From Catenulispora yoronensis (GTDB taxonomy: Bacteria > Actinomycetota > Actinomycetes > Streptomycetales > Catenulisporaceae), in contig NZ_BAAAQN010000009.1 in NCBI RefSeq assembly GCF_039531695.1, positions 62,001 to 126,000 on the forward strand: a DNA stretch of 64,000 nt, given 5' to 3'. The translations under genes were made by a program, and so were the position numbers. Position 1 is the stretch's first letter; every line of letters starts with the position of its first letter. Below the pieces are notes generated by a model. The model was given only the letters and a program-made list of their open reading frames with translations, had not been told where the DNA came from and made no database searches. This document shows positions 1 through 6,568 of this stretch, one piece after another.

Positions 1-2
1 TC

Positions 3-143
3 CCCCGCCCCCATCTCTGCACCGACAACGGCGCCATGGTCGCCGCCCTCGGCTCCGAACTCCTCCGCCGCGACCGCACCCCCTCCCCCCTCACCTTCCC
101 GGCCGACTCCTCCCAACCAGTAGTGGACGTGGTGACCCGATGA
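3..143 (+). CDS. tsaD: TsaD C-terminus (partial), tRNA threonylcarbamoyladenosine transferase
   Basis: The window opens inside this gene; only the last 46 codons are present, in the frame starting at base 3. The peptide contains LCTDNGAMVAALG, the conserved C-terminal block of the TsaD/Kae1/Gcp ASKHA-fold family. TsaD transfers the threonylcarbamoyl group to A37 of ANN-decoding tRNAs in the cytoplasm. Position just upstream of groES-groEL matches the gcp-groES-groEL1 order known from mycobacteria and streptomycetes. Its TGA overlaps the next ATG by 4 bp (ATGA), so the following small gene is probably translationally coupled. The 5' part and start lie outside the window. Confidence 0.9.
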   Translation, partial: PRPHLCTDNGAMVAALGSELLRRDRTPSPLTFPADSSQPVVDVVTR

Positions 144-421
144 CCACCAAGAACCAAACCCTGATGTGGGAAGTCCGCTGCCACCCCGGCAAAGCCCCCG
201 CGGTCGAGGAATGGATCCGAGCCATCATCGTCCCGCCCCTCTGGCAAGACGAAGCCGTGGCCTCCTACAACGCCTACAGCACCCAGACCCCCGAAGAAGA
301 ACGCGTAGTACTGATCATCGACTACCTGGGCTCGGCCCCCACCACCCTCACCGCCGAACCCCCGCCCCACCTCATCACCCGCCCGGGCCACACCTGGATC
401 TTCCAACGCCTGGACGTATGA
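140..421 (+). CDS. Small conserved-type protein coupled to tsaD
   Basis: A 93-residue cytoplasmic protein with no signal peptide or membrane segment. The start ATG overlaps the tsaD stop (ATGA), a strong argument that it is a real gene in the tsaD operon. It starts with LMWEVRCHPGKAPAVEEWI, has a central strand VVLIIDYL and a Trp-Ile-Phe end. The alternation and length resemble the dimeric alpha-beta barrel (antibiotic-biosynthesis-monooxygenase-like) fold, but this is a fold-level guess. No catalytic residue can be named and no function is assigned. Codons are GC-rich at third positions like the neighbours. Confidence 0.7.
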   Translation: MTTKNQTLMWEVRCHPGKAPAVEEWIRAIIVPPLWQDEAVASYNAYSTQTPEEERVVLIIDYLGSAPTTLTAEPPPHLITRPGHTWIFQRLDV

Positions 422-699
422 CTTTCGCCCCACCCACCGATTAGGCAACTGTCACGCCGGTGATGACGTCCTCATTCAGGGGAATGCACAGGCATCGGAC
501 CCCCACGGCGACTGACTGGGGAACACGCGTGACGTACGAGGAGCAGGTCCGGCCAGGTGGGCTTGATGGGCGTGGTGGGTGGGGTCGGCGGGGGAGTTCG
601 GTGGGGCGGGCGGGTGAATCCGGGCTTGGGCCTGAGTGTGGGCCTGCGCCTGCTTCTGCGCCGGACCGGCCCATCGGCTGTGGCTGCGAAGATCACGGG

Positions 700-1635
700 T
701 TGTCGGTTCCCGCTCCCTCCCGCCGCCGCTTCCTCCGCACAGCCGCCGCCTTCGCGACCGCCGCCCCCGCCCTCCTGGCCGCGGCCTGCGGCTCCTCCTC
801 CCCGTCGACCCAGAAGAACAACGGCGAGGGCGACACCCCCTCCCCGAACACATCGACCCCACTGCCCGGCAACCCGACGCAGACCTTCACCCCACCCCCG
901 ACCACCCCCGGCGGCCGCCCGCCAGGCCCCGAAACCGCCGACGCCGCCCTCCTCGCGGCCAAATACGGCGGGCTCAAGCCCTTCGCCCCGGCCCCACCAC
1001 CCCCCGCCACCAAACCCGTCAACACCGACGTCCCCCTCCCCCCGGTGATCGACCACATCCCCACCGACCAGAAAATCTGCTTCCTCACCATCGACGACGG
1101 CGCCGAAAAAGACCCCGCCTTCATCGAAATGGTCAAAGACTTCCGCATCCCCTTCACCATGTTCCTGGCCGACACCTTCATCCACACCGACTACGAATAC
1201 TTCGCCAAACTCCGCGACACTGGCTACTGCACCATCCAGAACCACACCCTCACTCACCCCAACATGGTGACCCTGACCCCCCAACGCCAGCTGGCCGAGA
1301 TCACCGGCCAACAACAAAAACTCGAAAAAACCTACAAAACTACCCCATACCTTTTTCGAGCCCCCTTCGGCAACAGCAACAAGGCCACCCAAGAAGCCTG
1401 CAAACAAAACAACCTCAAAGCCATCTGCTACTGGCGAGCCTCCTTCCAAAAGCAAGGCTTCCAATGGCAGGCGGCCGACAAAAAACTCCGCCCCGGCGAC
1501 ATCCTGCTAGCCCACTTCCGTGGCCCCAAAGCCAACGGCAAAGGCTGGCCCGAAATGCACGAACTAATGACCAACCTCTTCCGCATCGTCCAAGACCAGG
1601 GCTACACCTTCGCCCGCCTTGAGGACTACGTCTGA
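700..1635 (+). CDS. Secreted/lipoprotein polysaccharide deacetylase (NodB domain)
   Basis: Carbohydrate esterase family 4 type protein. The NodB signatures are visible: TIDDGAE (motif 1, Asp-Asp), HTLTH (motif 2, metal His pair), RAPFGNSN (motif 3) and a late LLAHFRG block. These enzymes remove N-acetyl groups from peptidoglycan or other glycans outside the membrane. The N-terminus has a twin-arginine-like SRRRFLRTAAA followed by a hydrophobic stretch and lipobox LAAAC, so it is probably Tat-exported and lipid-anchored. A Pro/Thr/Ser-rich linker (about 120 residues) precedes the domain. The start is uncertain: the open frame reaches back to 460, but that part is low-complexity. The TTG at 700 directly precedes the signal peptide and is chosen, although no clear ribosome site is visible. 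Possible roles are cell-wall remodelling or lysozyme resistance. Confidence 0.8.
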   Translation: MSVPAPSRRRFLRTAAAFATAAPALLAAACGSSSPSTQKNNGEGDTPSPNTSTPLPGNPTQTFTPPPTTPGGRPPGPETADAALLAAKYGGLKPFAPAPPPPATKPVNTDVPLPPVIDHIPTDQKICFLTIDDGAEKDPAFIEMVKDFRIPFTMFLADTFIHTDYEYFAKLRDTGYCTIQNHTLTHPNMVTLTPQRQLAEITGQQQKLEKTYKTTPYLFRAPFGNSNKATQEACKQNNLKAICYWRASFQKQGFQWQAADKKLRPGDILLAHFRGPKANGKGWPEMHELMTNLFRIVQDQGYTFARLEDYV

Positions 1636-1707
1636 CCCCGCGCCACCCCACCGCCGCCCGCGCCACCGCCCCGCCGATCCCACCCGCGCCACGCCCGACC
1701 CGCCCGC

Positions 1708-1734
1708 TTGGCACTCCACTTGACCGAGTGCTAA
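1708..1734 (+). promoter_or_regulatory. CIRCE operator 1 (HrcA site) upstream of groES
   Basis: TTGGCACTC-N9-GAGTGCTAA: the CIRCE consensus (TTAGCACTC-N9-GAGTGCTAA) with one changed base in the left arm and exactly 9 bp between arms. HrcA represses chaperonin genes at such sites and is released on heat shock. It overlaps the putative promoter, as expected for repression. Confidence 0.93.
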
Positions 1735-1749
1735 TGCCCCGCCTAATCT
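1720..1749 (+). promoter_or_regulatory. Putative groESL vegetative promoter
   Basis: TTGACC (1720-1725), 18 bp, TAATCT (1744-1749): a good housekeeping-sigma match. The -35 box lies inside the spacer of CIRCE 1, and CIRCE 2 lies just downstream, which fits HrcA repression. The transcript would carry a leader of roughly 115 nt before groES. Confidence 0.65.
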
Positions 1750-1753
1750 CGCT

Positions 1754-1780
1754 TTGGCACCCTCGCACCGAGAGTGCCAG
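1754..1780 (+). promoter_or_regulatory. CIRCE operator 2 (degenerate)
   Basis: TTGGCACCC-N9-GAGTGCCAG. Both arms deviate from the consensus at the outer or inner base, but arm spacing is the exact 9 bp. The second site starts 46 bp after the first. Paired CIRCE elements before groES are known in streptomycetes. Confidence 0.85.
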
Positions 1781-1872
1781 CGCGATACGGGCCGGACCCT
1801 GGCACCCGCGACGACAGGTTCCGCAATCAGTTCCCATCGCCGATCCGTCACGCGAACGAAAGGTCACATACC

Positions 1873-2169
1873 GTGGCTACCGTTGCCATCAAGCCGCTCG
1901 AGGACCGCGTCGTCGTCAAGCCGCTCGACGCCGAGCAGACCACCGCTTCGGGTCTGGTCATCCCGGACACCGCCAAGGAGAAGCCGCAGGAGGGCGTCGT
2001 CCTGGCCGTGGGCCCGGGCCGCTGGGAGGACGGCAAGCGCGTCGAGCTCGACGTGAAGGAGGGCGACATCGTCCTCTACAGCAAGTACGGCGGCACCGAG
2101 GTGAAGTACAACAACGAGGAGTACCTCGTCCTGTCGGCGCGCGACCTGCTCGCGATCGTCAACAAGTAA
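1873..2169 (+). CDS. groES: GroES co-chaperonin
   Basis: 98-residue Hsp10 lid of the GroEL chamber. It begins VATVAIKPLEDRVVVKPL and carries the mobile-loop region TTASGLVIPDTAKEKPQ, then GDIVLYSKYGGTEV and the terminal LAIVNK. The length equals the usual bacterial 95-100. GTG at 1873 is chosen over the upstream ATG at 1774 because it has a GAAAGG ribosome site about 10 bp before it and gives the canonical N-terminus; the longer version would run back into CIRCE 2. It is the first gene of the HrcA-controlled groES-groEL operon, with a 143-bp gap before groEL that contains a strong hairpin. Confidence 0.97.
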   Translation: MATVAIKPLEDRVVVKPLDAEQTTASGLVIPDTAKEKPQEGVVLAVGPGRWEDGKRVELDVKEGDIVLYSKYGGTEVKYNNEEYLVLSARDLLAIVNK

Positions 2170-2234
2170 CACCGCTCGTCGCCCGGCCACCGCCCCAGGT
2201 GGGGGTGCGACGCGCCGCACAGCCTCAAAGCTGC

Positions 2235-2289
2235 ATCCGCCCCGGGCGGCCGGGGACCCGGCCTGTGACGCCGGGGCGGATTTTCTCTT
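2235..2289 (+). terminator. Intercistronic hairpin with T-rich tail between groES and groEL
   Basis: Perfect 11-bp inverted repeat ATCCGCCCCGG (2235-2245) / CCGGGGCGGAT (2271-2281), followed at once by TTTTCTCTT. It looks like a factor-independent terminator or attenuator placed 23 bp before the groEL start, and could make groES transcript more abundant than groEL or act as a processing or stability element. Confidence 0.65.
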
Positions 2290-2312
2290 AAAGACAAGGA
2301 ACGTACTCGCTC

Positions 2313-3938
2313 ATGGCGAAGATGCTCGAATTCGACGAGGACGCCCGCCGCAAGCTGGAGCGCGGCGTCAACGCGCTGGCGGACGCGGTCAAGGTGACCA
2401 TCGGTCCCAAGGGCCGCAACGTCGTCATCGACAAGAAGTTCGGCGCCCCCACCATCACCAACGACGGCGTGACCATCGCCCGTGAGGTGGAGCTCGAGGA
2501 CCCCTACGAGAACCTCGGCGCGCAGCTGGCGAAGGAAGTCGCCACCAAGACCAACGACATCGCCGGCGACGGCACGACCACCGCCACCGTGCTGGCCCAG
2601 GCCATGGTGCGCGAGGGCCTGCGCAACGTGGCGGCCGGCGCGCAGCCGATCGCGCTGAAGCGCGGTATCGACGCGGCGGTCAAGGCCGTGGCCGAGGAGC
2701 TGCTGGCCACCGCCAAGCAGGTGGAGACCAAGGAGTCCATCGCCCAGGTCGGTGCCATCTCGGCGCAGGACAAGGCGATCGGCGACCTGATCGCCGAGGC
2801 CATGGACAAGGTCGGCAAGGACGGTGTCATCACCGTCGAAGAGTCGAACACCATGGGCCTGGAGCTCGAGTTCACCGAGGGCATGCAGTTCGACAAGGGC
2901 TACCTGTCGCCCTACATGGTCACCGACCAGGAGCGCATGGAAGCGATCCTGGAGGACCCCTACATCCTGATCAACCAGGGCAAGATCAGCTCCCTGAACG
3001 AGCTGCTGCCGCTGCTGGAGAAGGTCGCGCAGTCGCGCAAGCCGCTGCTGATCATCGCCGAGGACGTCGACGGCGAGGCGCTGTCCACCCTGGTGGTGAA
3101 CAAGATCCGCGGCACCTTCACCTCCGTCGCGGTCAAGGCCCCGGCGTTCGGCGACCGCCGCAAGGCGATCCTGGAGGACCTGGCGATCCTGACCGGTGCG
3201 CAGGTCGTGGCGCCCGAGGTCGGTCTGAAGCTGGACCAGGTCGGCGTCGAGGTGCTGGGCACCGCCCGCCGCGTCACCGTCACCAAGGACGACACCACGA
3301 TCGTCGACGGCGCGGGCGACGGCTCGGCCGTGGCCGACCGCGTGAAGCAGATCAAGGCCGCCATCGACGGCACCGACTCGGACTGGGACCGCGAGAAGCT
3401 CCAGGAGCGTCTGGCGAAGCTGGCCGGCGGCGTGTGCGTGATCCGCGTCGGCGCGGCCACCGAGGTCGAGCTCAAGGAGAAGAAGCACCGTCTGGAGGAC
3501 GCCATCTCCGCGACCCGCGCCGCGGTCGAGGAGGGCATCGTCTCCGGTGGTGGCTCCGCGCTGGTGCACGCGGTCTCCGTCCTGGAGGGCGACCTGGGCC
3601 TGATCGGCGACGAGGCGACCGGCGTGCGCGTCGTGCGCCGCGCGGCCGTCGAGCCGCTGCGCTGGATCGCCGAGAACGCGGGCCTTGAGGGCTACGTCGT
3701 CACCGACAAGGTCTCGAACCTCCCGGTCGGCTCCGGCCTGAACGCCGCCACCGGCGAGTACGTCGACCTGGTCGCCGCCGGTGTCATCGACCCGGTCAAG
3801 GTCACCCGCTCCGCGCTGGCCAACGCCGCCTCCATCGCCTCGATGCTGCTCACGACCGAGACCCTGGTCGTCGAGAAGCCGGCGCCGAAGGAAGACGAGG
3901 GCCACGGCCACTCGCACGGCCACGGCCACAGCCACTAA
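2313..3938 (+). CDS. groEL: GroEL chaperonin (Hsp60), His-rich C-terminus
   Basis: 541-residue chaperonin of normal length. It shows the ATP-binding GDGTTTATVLAQ block, the DFGDRR-type AFGDRRKA segment, and the equatorial closing region GVIDPVKVTRSALANAASIASMLLTTE. The extreme C-terminus is HGHSHGHGHSH instead of the Gly-Gly-Met tail of many GroELs; this is the pattern of mycobacterial GroEL1, the groES-linked copy. The ATG follows AAGGAACG. Regulation would be through the upstream CIRCE pair plus the intercistronic hairpin. A long minus-strand open frame across the gene is only a high-GC shadow. Confidence 0.97.
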   Translation: MAKMLEFDEDARRKLERGVNALADAVKVTIGPKGRNVVIDKKFGAPTITNDGVTIAREVELEDPYENLGAQLAKEVATKTNDIAGDGTTTATVLAQAMVREGLRNVAAGAQPIALKRGIDAAVKAVAEELLATAKQVETKESIAQVGAISAQDKAIGDLIAEAMDKVGKDGVITVEESNTMGLELEFTEGMQFDKGYLSPYMVTDQERMEAILEDPYILINQGKISSLNELLPLLEKVAQSRKPLLIIAEDVDGEALSTLVVNKIRGTFTSVAVKAPAFGDRRKAILEDLAILTGAQVVAPEVGLKLDQVGVEVLGTARRVTVTKDDTTIVDGAGDGSAVADRVKQIKAAIDGTDSDWDREKLQERLAKLAGGVCVIRVGAATEVELKEKKHRLEDAISATRAAVEEGIVSGGGSALVHAVSVLEGDLGLIGDEATGVRVVRRAAVEPLRWIAENAGLEGYVVTDKVSNLPVGSGLNAATGEYVDLVAAGVIDPVKVTRSALANAASIASMLLTTETLVVEKPAPKEDEGHGHSHGHGHSH

Positions 3939-3958
3939 GGCATCACGGTCGGCGGCTG

Positions 3959-4040
3959 CTAAGGGCTCTCGCTAGGAGAAGTCCCTTAGGCGAAGCCAAG
4001 GGCGGTCGTATACGGAACTCTCCGTATACGACCGCCCTTT
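3959..4040 (+). terminator. groEL terminator (double hairpin)
   Basis: A first 7-bp stem CTAAGGG (3959-3965)/CCCTTAG (3983-3989) is followed by a perfect 19-bp stem (3998-4016 with 4021-4039; begins AAGGGCGGTC, loop ACTC). The second arm ends CCCTT-TAG. A very strong transcription end between groEL and the convergent WhiB gene; the symmetrical stem can act in both directions. Confidence 0.88.
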
Positions 4041-4178
4041 AGCGTTCGCTGACTACGCAGACGACCCGTAGGAGACGACTCGTCGGTCGAAGGCACCCGG
4101 CACGCGCTACTGCGCCGTTGCGGTTCTACGCCGCCGCGCTACTACGCCGCTGCACTGCCGCGCCGCCGCGCAACCGCG

Positions 4179-4664
4179 CTACTGCTTCGCCTTAGCCTTC
4201 GCCCGCGCCCCGGCCGCCGACGCGGCATTCGCCGGCCGCGTCATCGTCATCCCGTTGCTGGGTGCCGTAGCCGGTGCGCCGGAGGCCTTCACCTGTACCT
4301 TCATCGGCAGCTTCGTCGCGGGCTTGCGCACCGGCTTGCCGTTCTTCGCTCCGGCCAGTGCCGCGAGCTTCGCCGCCCGCGCCGCCGACTTCTCACGTGC
4401 GTAGTACTCCTCGCGCTCCTCCTCGGTCATCCCGCCCCAGACGCCGTAAGGCTCGTGCACCTTCAACGCATGCTCCTGGCACGGCTTGCATACCGGGCAG
4501 TGCAGGCACACCTCCTTCGCGGCCTCTTCGCGAGAGGTGCGCGCTTGTCCGCGCTCGCCCTCTGGGTGGAAGAACAGGTCGCTGTCGGTACCGCGGCAGG
4601 AGCCGCGCAACTGCCAGTCCCAGAAGTCCGCGTTGGGGCCCGGGAGACGGGATACGTCGGCCAT
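4179..4664 (-). CDS. WhiB-family [4Fe-4S] regulator (WhiB3-position)
   Basis: 161 residues. The cluster ligands are Cys23, Cys53, Cys56 and Cys62 (C...CxxC...C), followed by the family signature GVWGG at about 75-79. Wbl proteins carry a redox- and nitric-oxide-sensitive 4Fe-4S cluster and control development, redox balance or secondary metabolism, usually with a sigma factor. An additional Cys59 sits inside the ligand loop. The C-terminal 80 residues are Ala/Lys-rich and basic (KPVRKPATK, AGARAKAKAKQ) and probably bind DNA. A GAAGGG ribosome site precedes the ATG. Gene order (groEL on one side, bldM/guaB on the other) matches whiB3 of mycobacteria, but orthology is inferred from position. 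Confidence 0.93.
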   Translation of the reverse strand: MADVSRLPGPNADFWDWQLRGSCRGTDSDLFFHPEGERGQARTSREEAAKEVCLHCPVCKPCQEHALKVHEPYGVWGGMTEEEREEYYAREKSAARAAKLAALAGAKNGKPVRKPATKLPMKVQVKASGAPATAPSNGMTMTRPANAASAAGARAKAKAKQ

Positions 4665-5043
4665 GGCAAGCCCTTCCTCGCTCGACCATCAAACCGGCGA
4701 ATCCGCAGGTCAGTCGTCCTGTTGTCGGACGACCGACGGCGAGTCGCTAGATGGAGTGGTCTTCGGCGACATCGTGTTGGCCGACGCCGCGGCGGGTGCA
4801 TGATCCCGTTGAGAGAGAGTCGGGAACTTGCATCGGCGCCGCGACGGCGGCCGTACCTCGTGGTGAACCAGGTGTTAGTTGTCCAATACCTGATCCTGTG
4901 GACGGTCATTCCGATCATGCCCCGAACCGTGGTCGATTGTCACTGAGTTGTCGCAATCGATCACGGAGTGTGAGCAATGGCACGGGTCTCGGCGGCGGCG
5001 GGCGTCGGCCGGATCCGACGACGGCAGGAAAGGCGCGGGCAGC
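4665..5043. other. Gene-poor stretch between WhiB and the next plus-strand gene
   Basis: 379 bp holding the promoter region of the minus-strand WhiB gene and the upstream region of the gene at 5044. Open frames here are short, lack ribosome sites and look like chance. In mycobacteria a sigma factor gene (sigD) lies in this neighbourhood; no sigma-like peptide can be read here in any frame. Confidence 0.5.
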
Positions 5044-5580
5044 GTGATCGGGTTTCCCGAAGATGACGGCTGGGCGGATGAGGGGTGGGTGCGGGCGCTG
5101 GACGCCGGCCGGCCGCACGAGAGCGGCGGCGGCGGAAGCCGACGGGGCGCACGAGCCGACCGGGACGGCCGCGGCAGCGGCGGTGGGGGCGCCACAAGCA
5201 GTGGCGGCAGCGCCGGCGCCGCCAAAGCGGCCGGCGCGGCCGACGGCGGCAAAGCGGCCCCGGCAAGCCCCGGCAACGCCGGCCCAGGCACCGGCCCCGG
5301 CACCGGGCCGGCCAACGCGTCGACGAATGGCCGGACGAATGGCCGGACCAACGGACCGAGCACCGGTCCCGCCCCCGACCGCAACCCGTCCCGGGAAGCC
5401 CCCACCACCGCGAGCCGAGCCAAGCGAGGCGGCACCGACCCCCGCGACCAGGCCTCCGACGACTTCACAGGCCATCCCGAAGATCGCCCGTGGACCCCGA
5501 TTCCGCGTCAGGCGAAGTCCGTCGAGCGGGGCTTGATCCCGACTCAGCGCCGTCTGAAAAAAACATCGCGCAGCGCGTAA
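5044..5580 (+). CDS. Low-complexity (Gly/Ala/Pro/Asn-rich) protein, unknown
   Basis: 178 residues from the GTG at 5044, which has a GGAAAGG ribosome site 9 bp upstream; an ATG at 4948 in the same frame lacks one. A short ordered-looking head, VIGFPEDDGWADEGWVRALDAG, precedes about 100 residues of Gly/Ser/Ala repeats, then PGTGPGTGP and NGRTNGRTNG repeats, and a basic tail ending RRLKKTSRSA. Third codon positions are strongly G/C through the frame, which supports coding. No domain is recognised; it is probably disordered. It sits where sigD/anti-sigma genes are found in relatives, but nothing in it identifies it as an anti-sigma factor. Confidence 0.5.
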   Translation: MIGFPEDDGWADEGWVRALDAGRPHESGGGGSRRGARADRDGRGSGGGGATSSGGSAGAAKAAGAADGGKAAPASPGNAGPGTGPGTGPANASTNGRTNGRTNGPSTGPAPDRNPSREAPTTASRAKRGGTDPRDQASDDFTGHPEDRPWTPIPRQAKSVERGLIPTQRRLKKTSRSA

Positions 5581-5786
5581 CGCTTTCGGGTGAAGCTCGT
5601 TTTCCATCTCGGAGTGACGATGGCGAGCGCCCCCGCCCGCCGCCCGCCCGCCTTCCCAGCAGGGGAGGCGCTTCGCGGCGCGGCCTGCTAAAGGGGTGGC
5701 GAAGCGGTGCGAACCATCGACTACGGGGACCTGTCCGCCATAAGCTCAATAGGTGTCACAACCTCACGAATGTGGAGGCTTGACCA

Positions 5787-6398
5787 ATGACGTCCATCCT
5801 AGTCTGCGACGACTCCCCGCTGGCGCGGGAGACGCTGCGACGCGCCGTGGCGACCGTGCCCGGCGTCGACAAGGTCACCACCGCCAACAGTGGCGAGGAG
5901 GTGCTGCGCCGGTGGACGGCCGACCGCTCGGACCTGGTCCTGATGGACGTCCGGATGCCGGGGCTGGGCGGGGTGGAGACGGTGCGCCGGCTGCTGTCCA
6001 ACGATCCCAACGCCCGGGTCATCATGCTGACCATGGCCGAGGACCTGGACGGGGTGGCGCTCGCGGTGGCCACCGGGGCCCGGGGCTACCTGCACAAGGA
6101 CGCCTCGCGGGCGGAGCTGCGGGCCACGGTCAGCCAGGCGCTGGCCGACCCGACGTGGCGGCTGGCGCCGCGGCGGCTGCGGCCGGCCGAGATCGGGGCC
6201 GTGCCCACGTTGACCGCCCGGGAGATCCAGGTGCTGGAGGGGATGAGCCACGGCCGCTCCAACGCCGAGATCGGGCGCGACCTGTTCCTTTCGGAAGACA
6301 CGGTGAAGACCCATGCGCGCAGGCTGTTCAAGAAGCTCGGCGCTTCCGACCGGGCGCACGCCGTCGCGCTCGGGTTCCGGTGGGGCCTGGTCCGCTGA
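5787..6398 (+). CDS. bldM: BldM developmental response regulator
   Basis: 203 residues, the exact length of Streptomyces BldM as I remember it, with a nearly matching sequence: N-terminal MTSILVCDDSPLARETLRRA, conserved Asp54 in LMDVRMPG, receiver Lys in YLHKDAS, and a LuxR-type HTH in the last 65 residues (LTAREIQVLEGMSHGRSNAE ... VKTHARRLFKKLG), ending GFRWGLVR. BldM is an orphan atypical response regulator that controls aerial development as a homodimer and sporulation genes as a heterodimer with WhiI; control by phosphorylation is not thought to apply. A GTGGAGGC ribosome site lies about 9 bp before the ATG. There is no cognate kinase nearby, as in Streptomyces. Confidence 0.95.
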   Translation: MTSILVCDDSPLARETLRRAVATVPGVDKVTTANSGEEVLRRWTADRSDLVLMDVRMPGLGGVETVRRLLSNDPNARVIMLTMAEDLDGVALAVATGARGYLHKDASRAELRATVSQALADPTWRLAPRRLRPAEIGAVPTLTAREIQVLEGMSHGRSNAEIGRDLFLSEDTVKTHARRLFKKLGASDRAHAVALGFRWGLVR

Positions 6399-6407
6399 CG
6401 GCGGACC
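6389..6407 (+). terminator. Short hairpin over the bldM stop codon
   Basis: GGTCCGC (6389-6395)/GCGGACC (6401-6407) with a 5-nt loop that contains the stop codon. Followed by G-rich DNA rather than a T-run, so termination efficiency is uncertain. The 170 bp before guaB also contain a GGGGCGGCCGCGG direct repeat. Confidence 0.4.
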
Positions 6408-6568
6408 GGGGGGCGGCCGCGGTGCCGAGGGGGCGGCCGCGGGGTACGGGGTGCTGTGTCGTTGTGATCCTGGCCACGCGCCGGGCGATCATCCACTGAT
6501 CGGTTTGGTCGGGCCGGATTCCTGGGGGAAGATTGCTTATCGGTCCCCCTTGACATTCGGATGGTGAC

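Noticed and set aside
2076..3935. 619-codon minus-strand ORF across groEL
   Set aside because: Mirror of a high-GC coding frame; composition is Leu/Gly/Arg/Val-rich low-complexity without any domain, and groEL on the plus strand is certain.
6550..6555. TTGACA just upstream of guaB
   Set aside because: Perfect -35 consensus, but only 13 bp before the guaB ATG, whose position is fixed by conserved N-terminal residues; it cannot drive that start.
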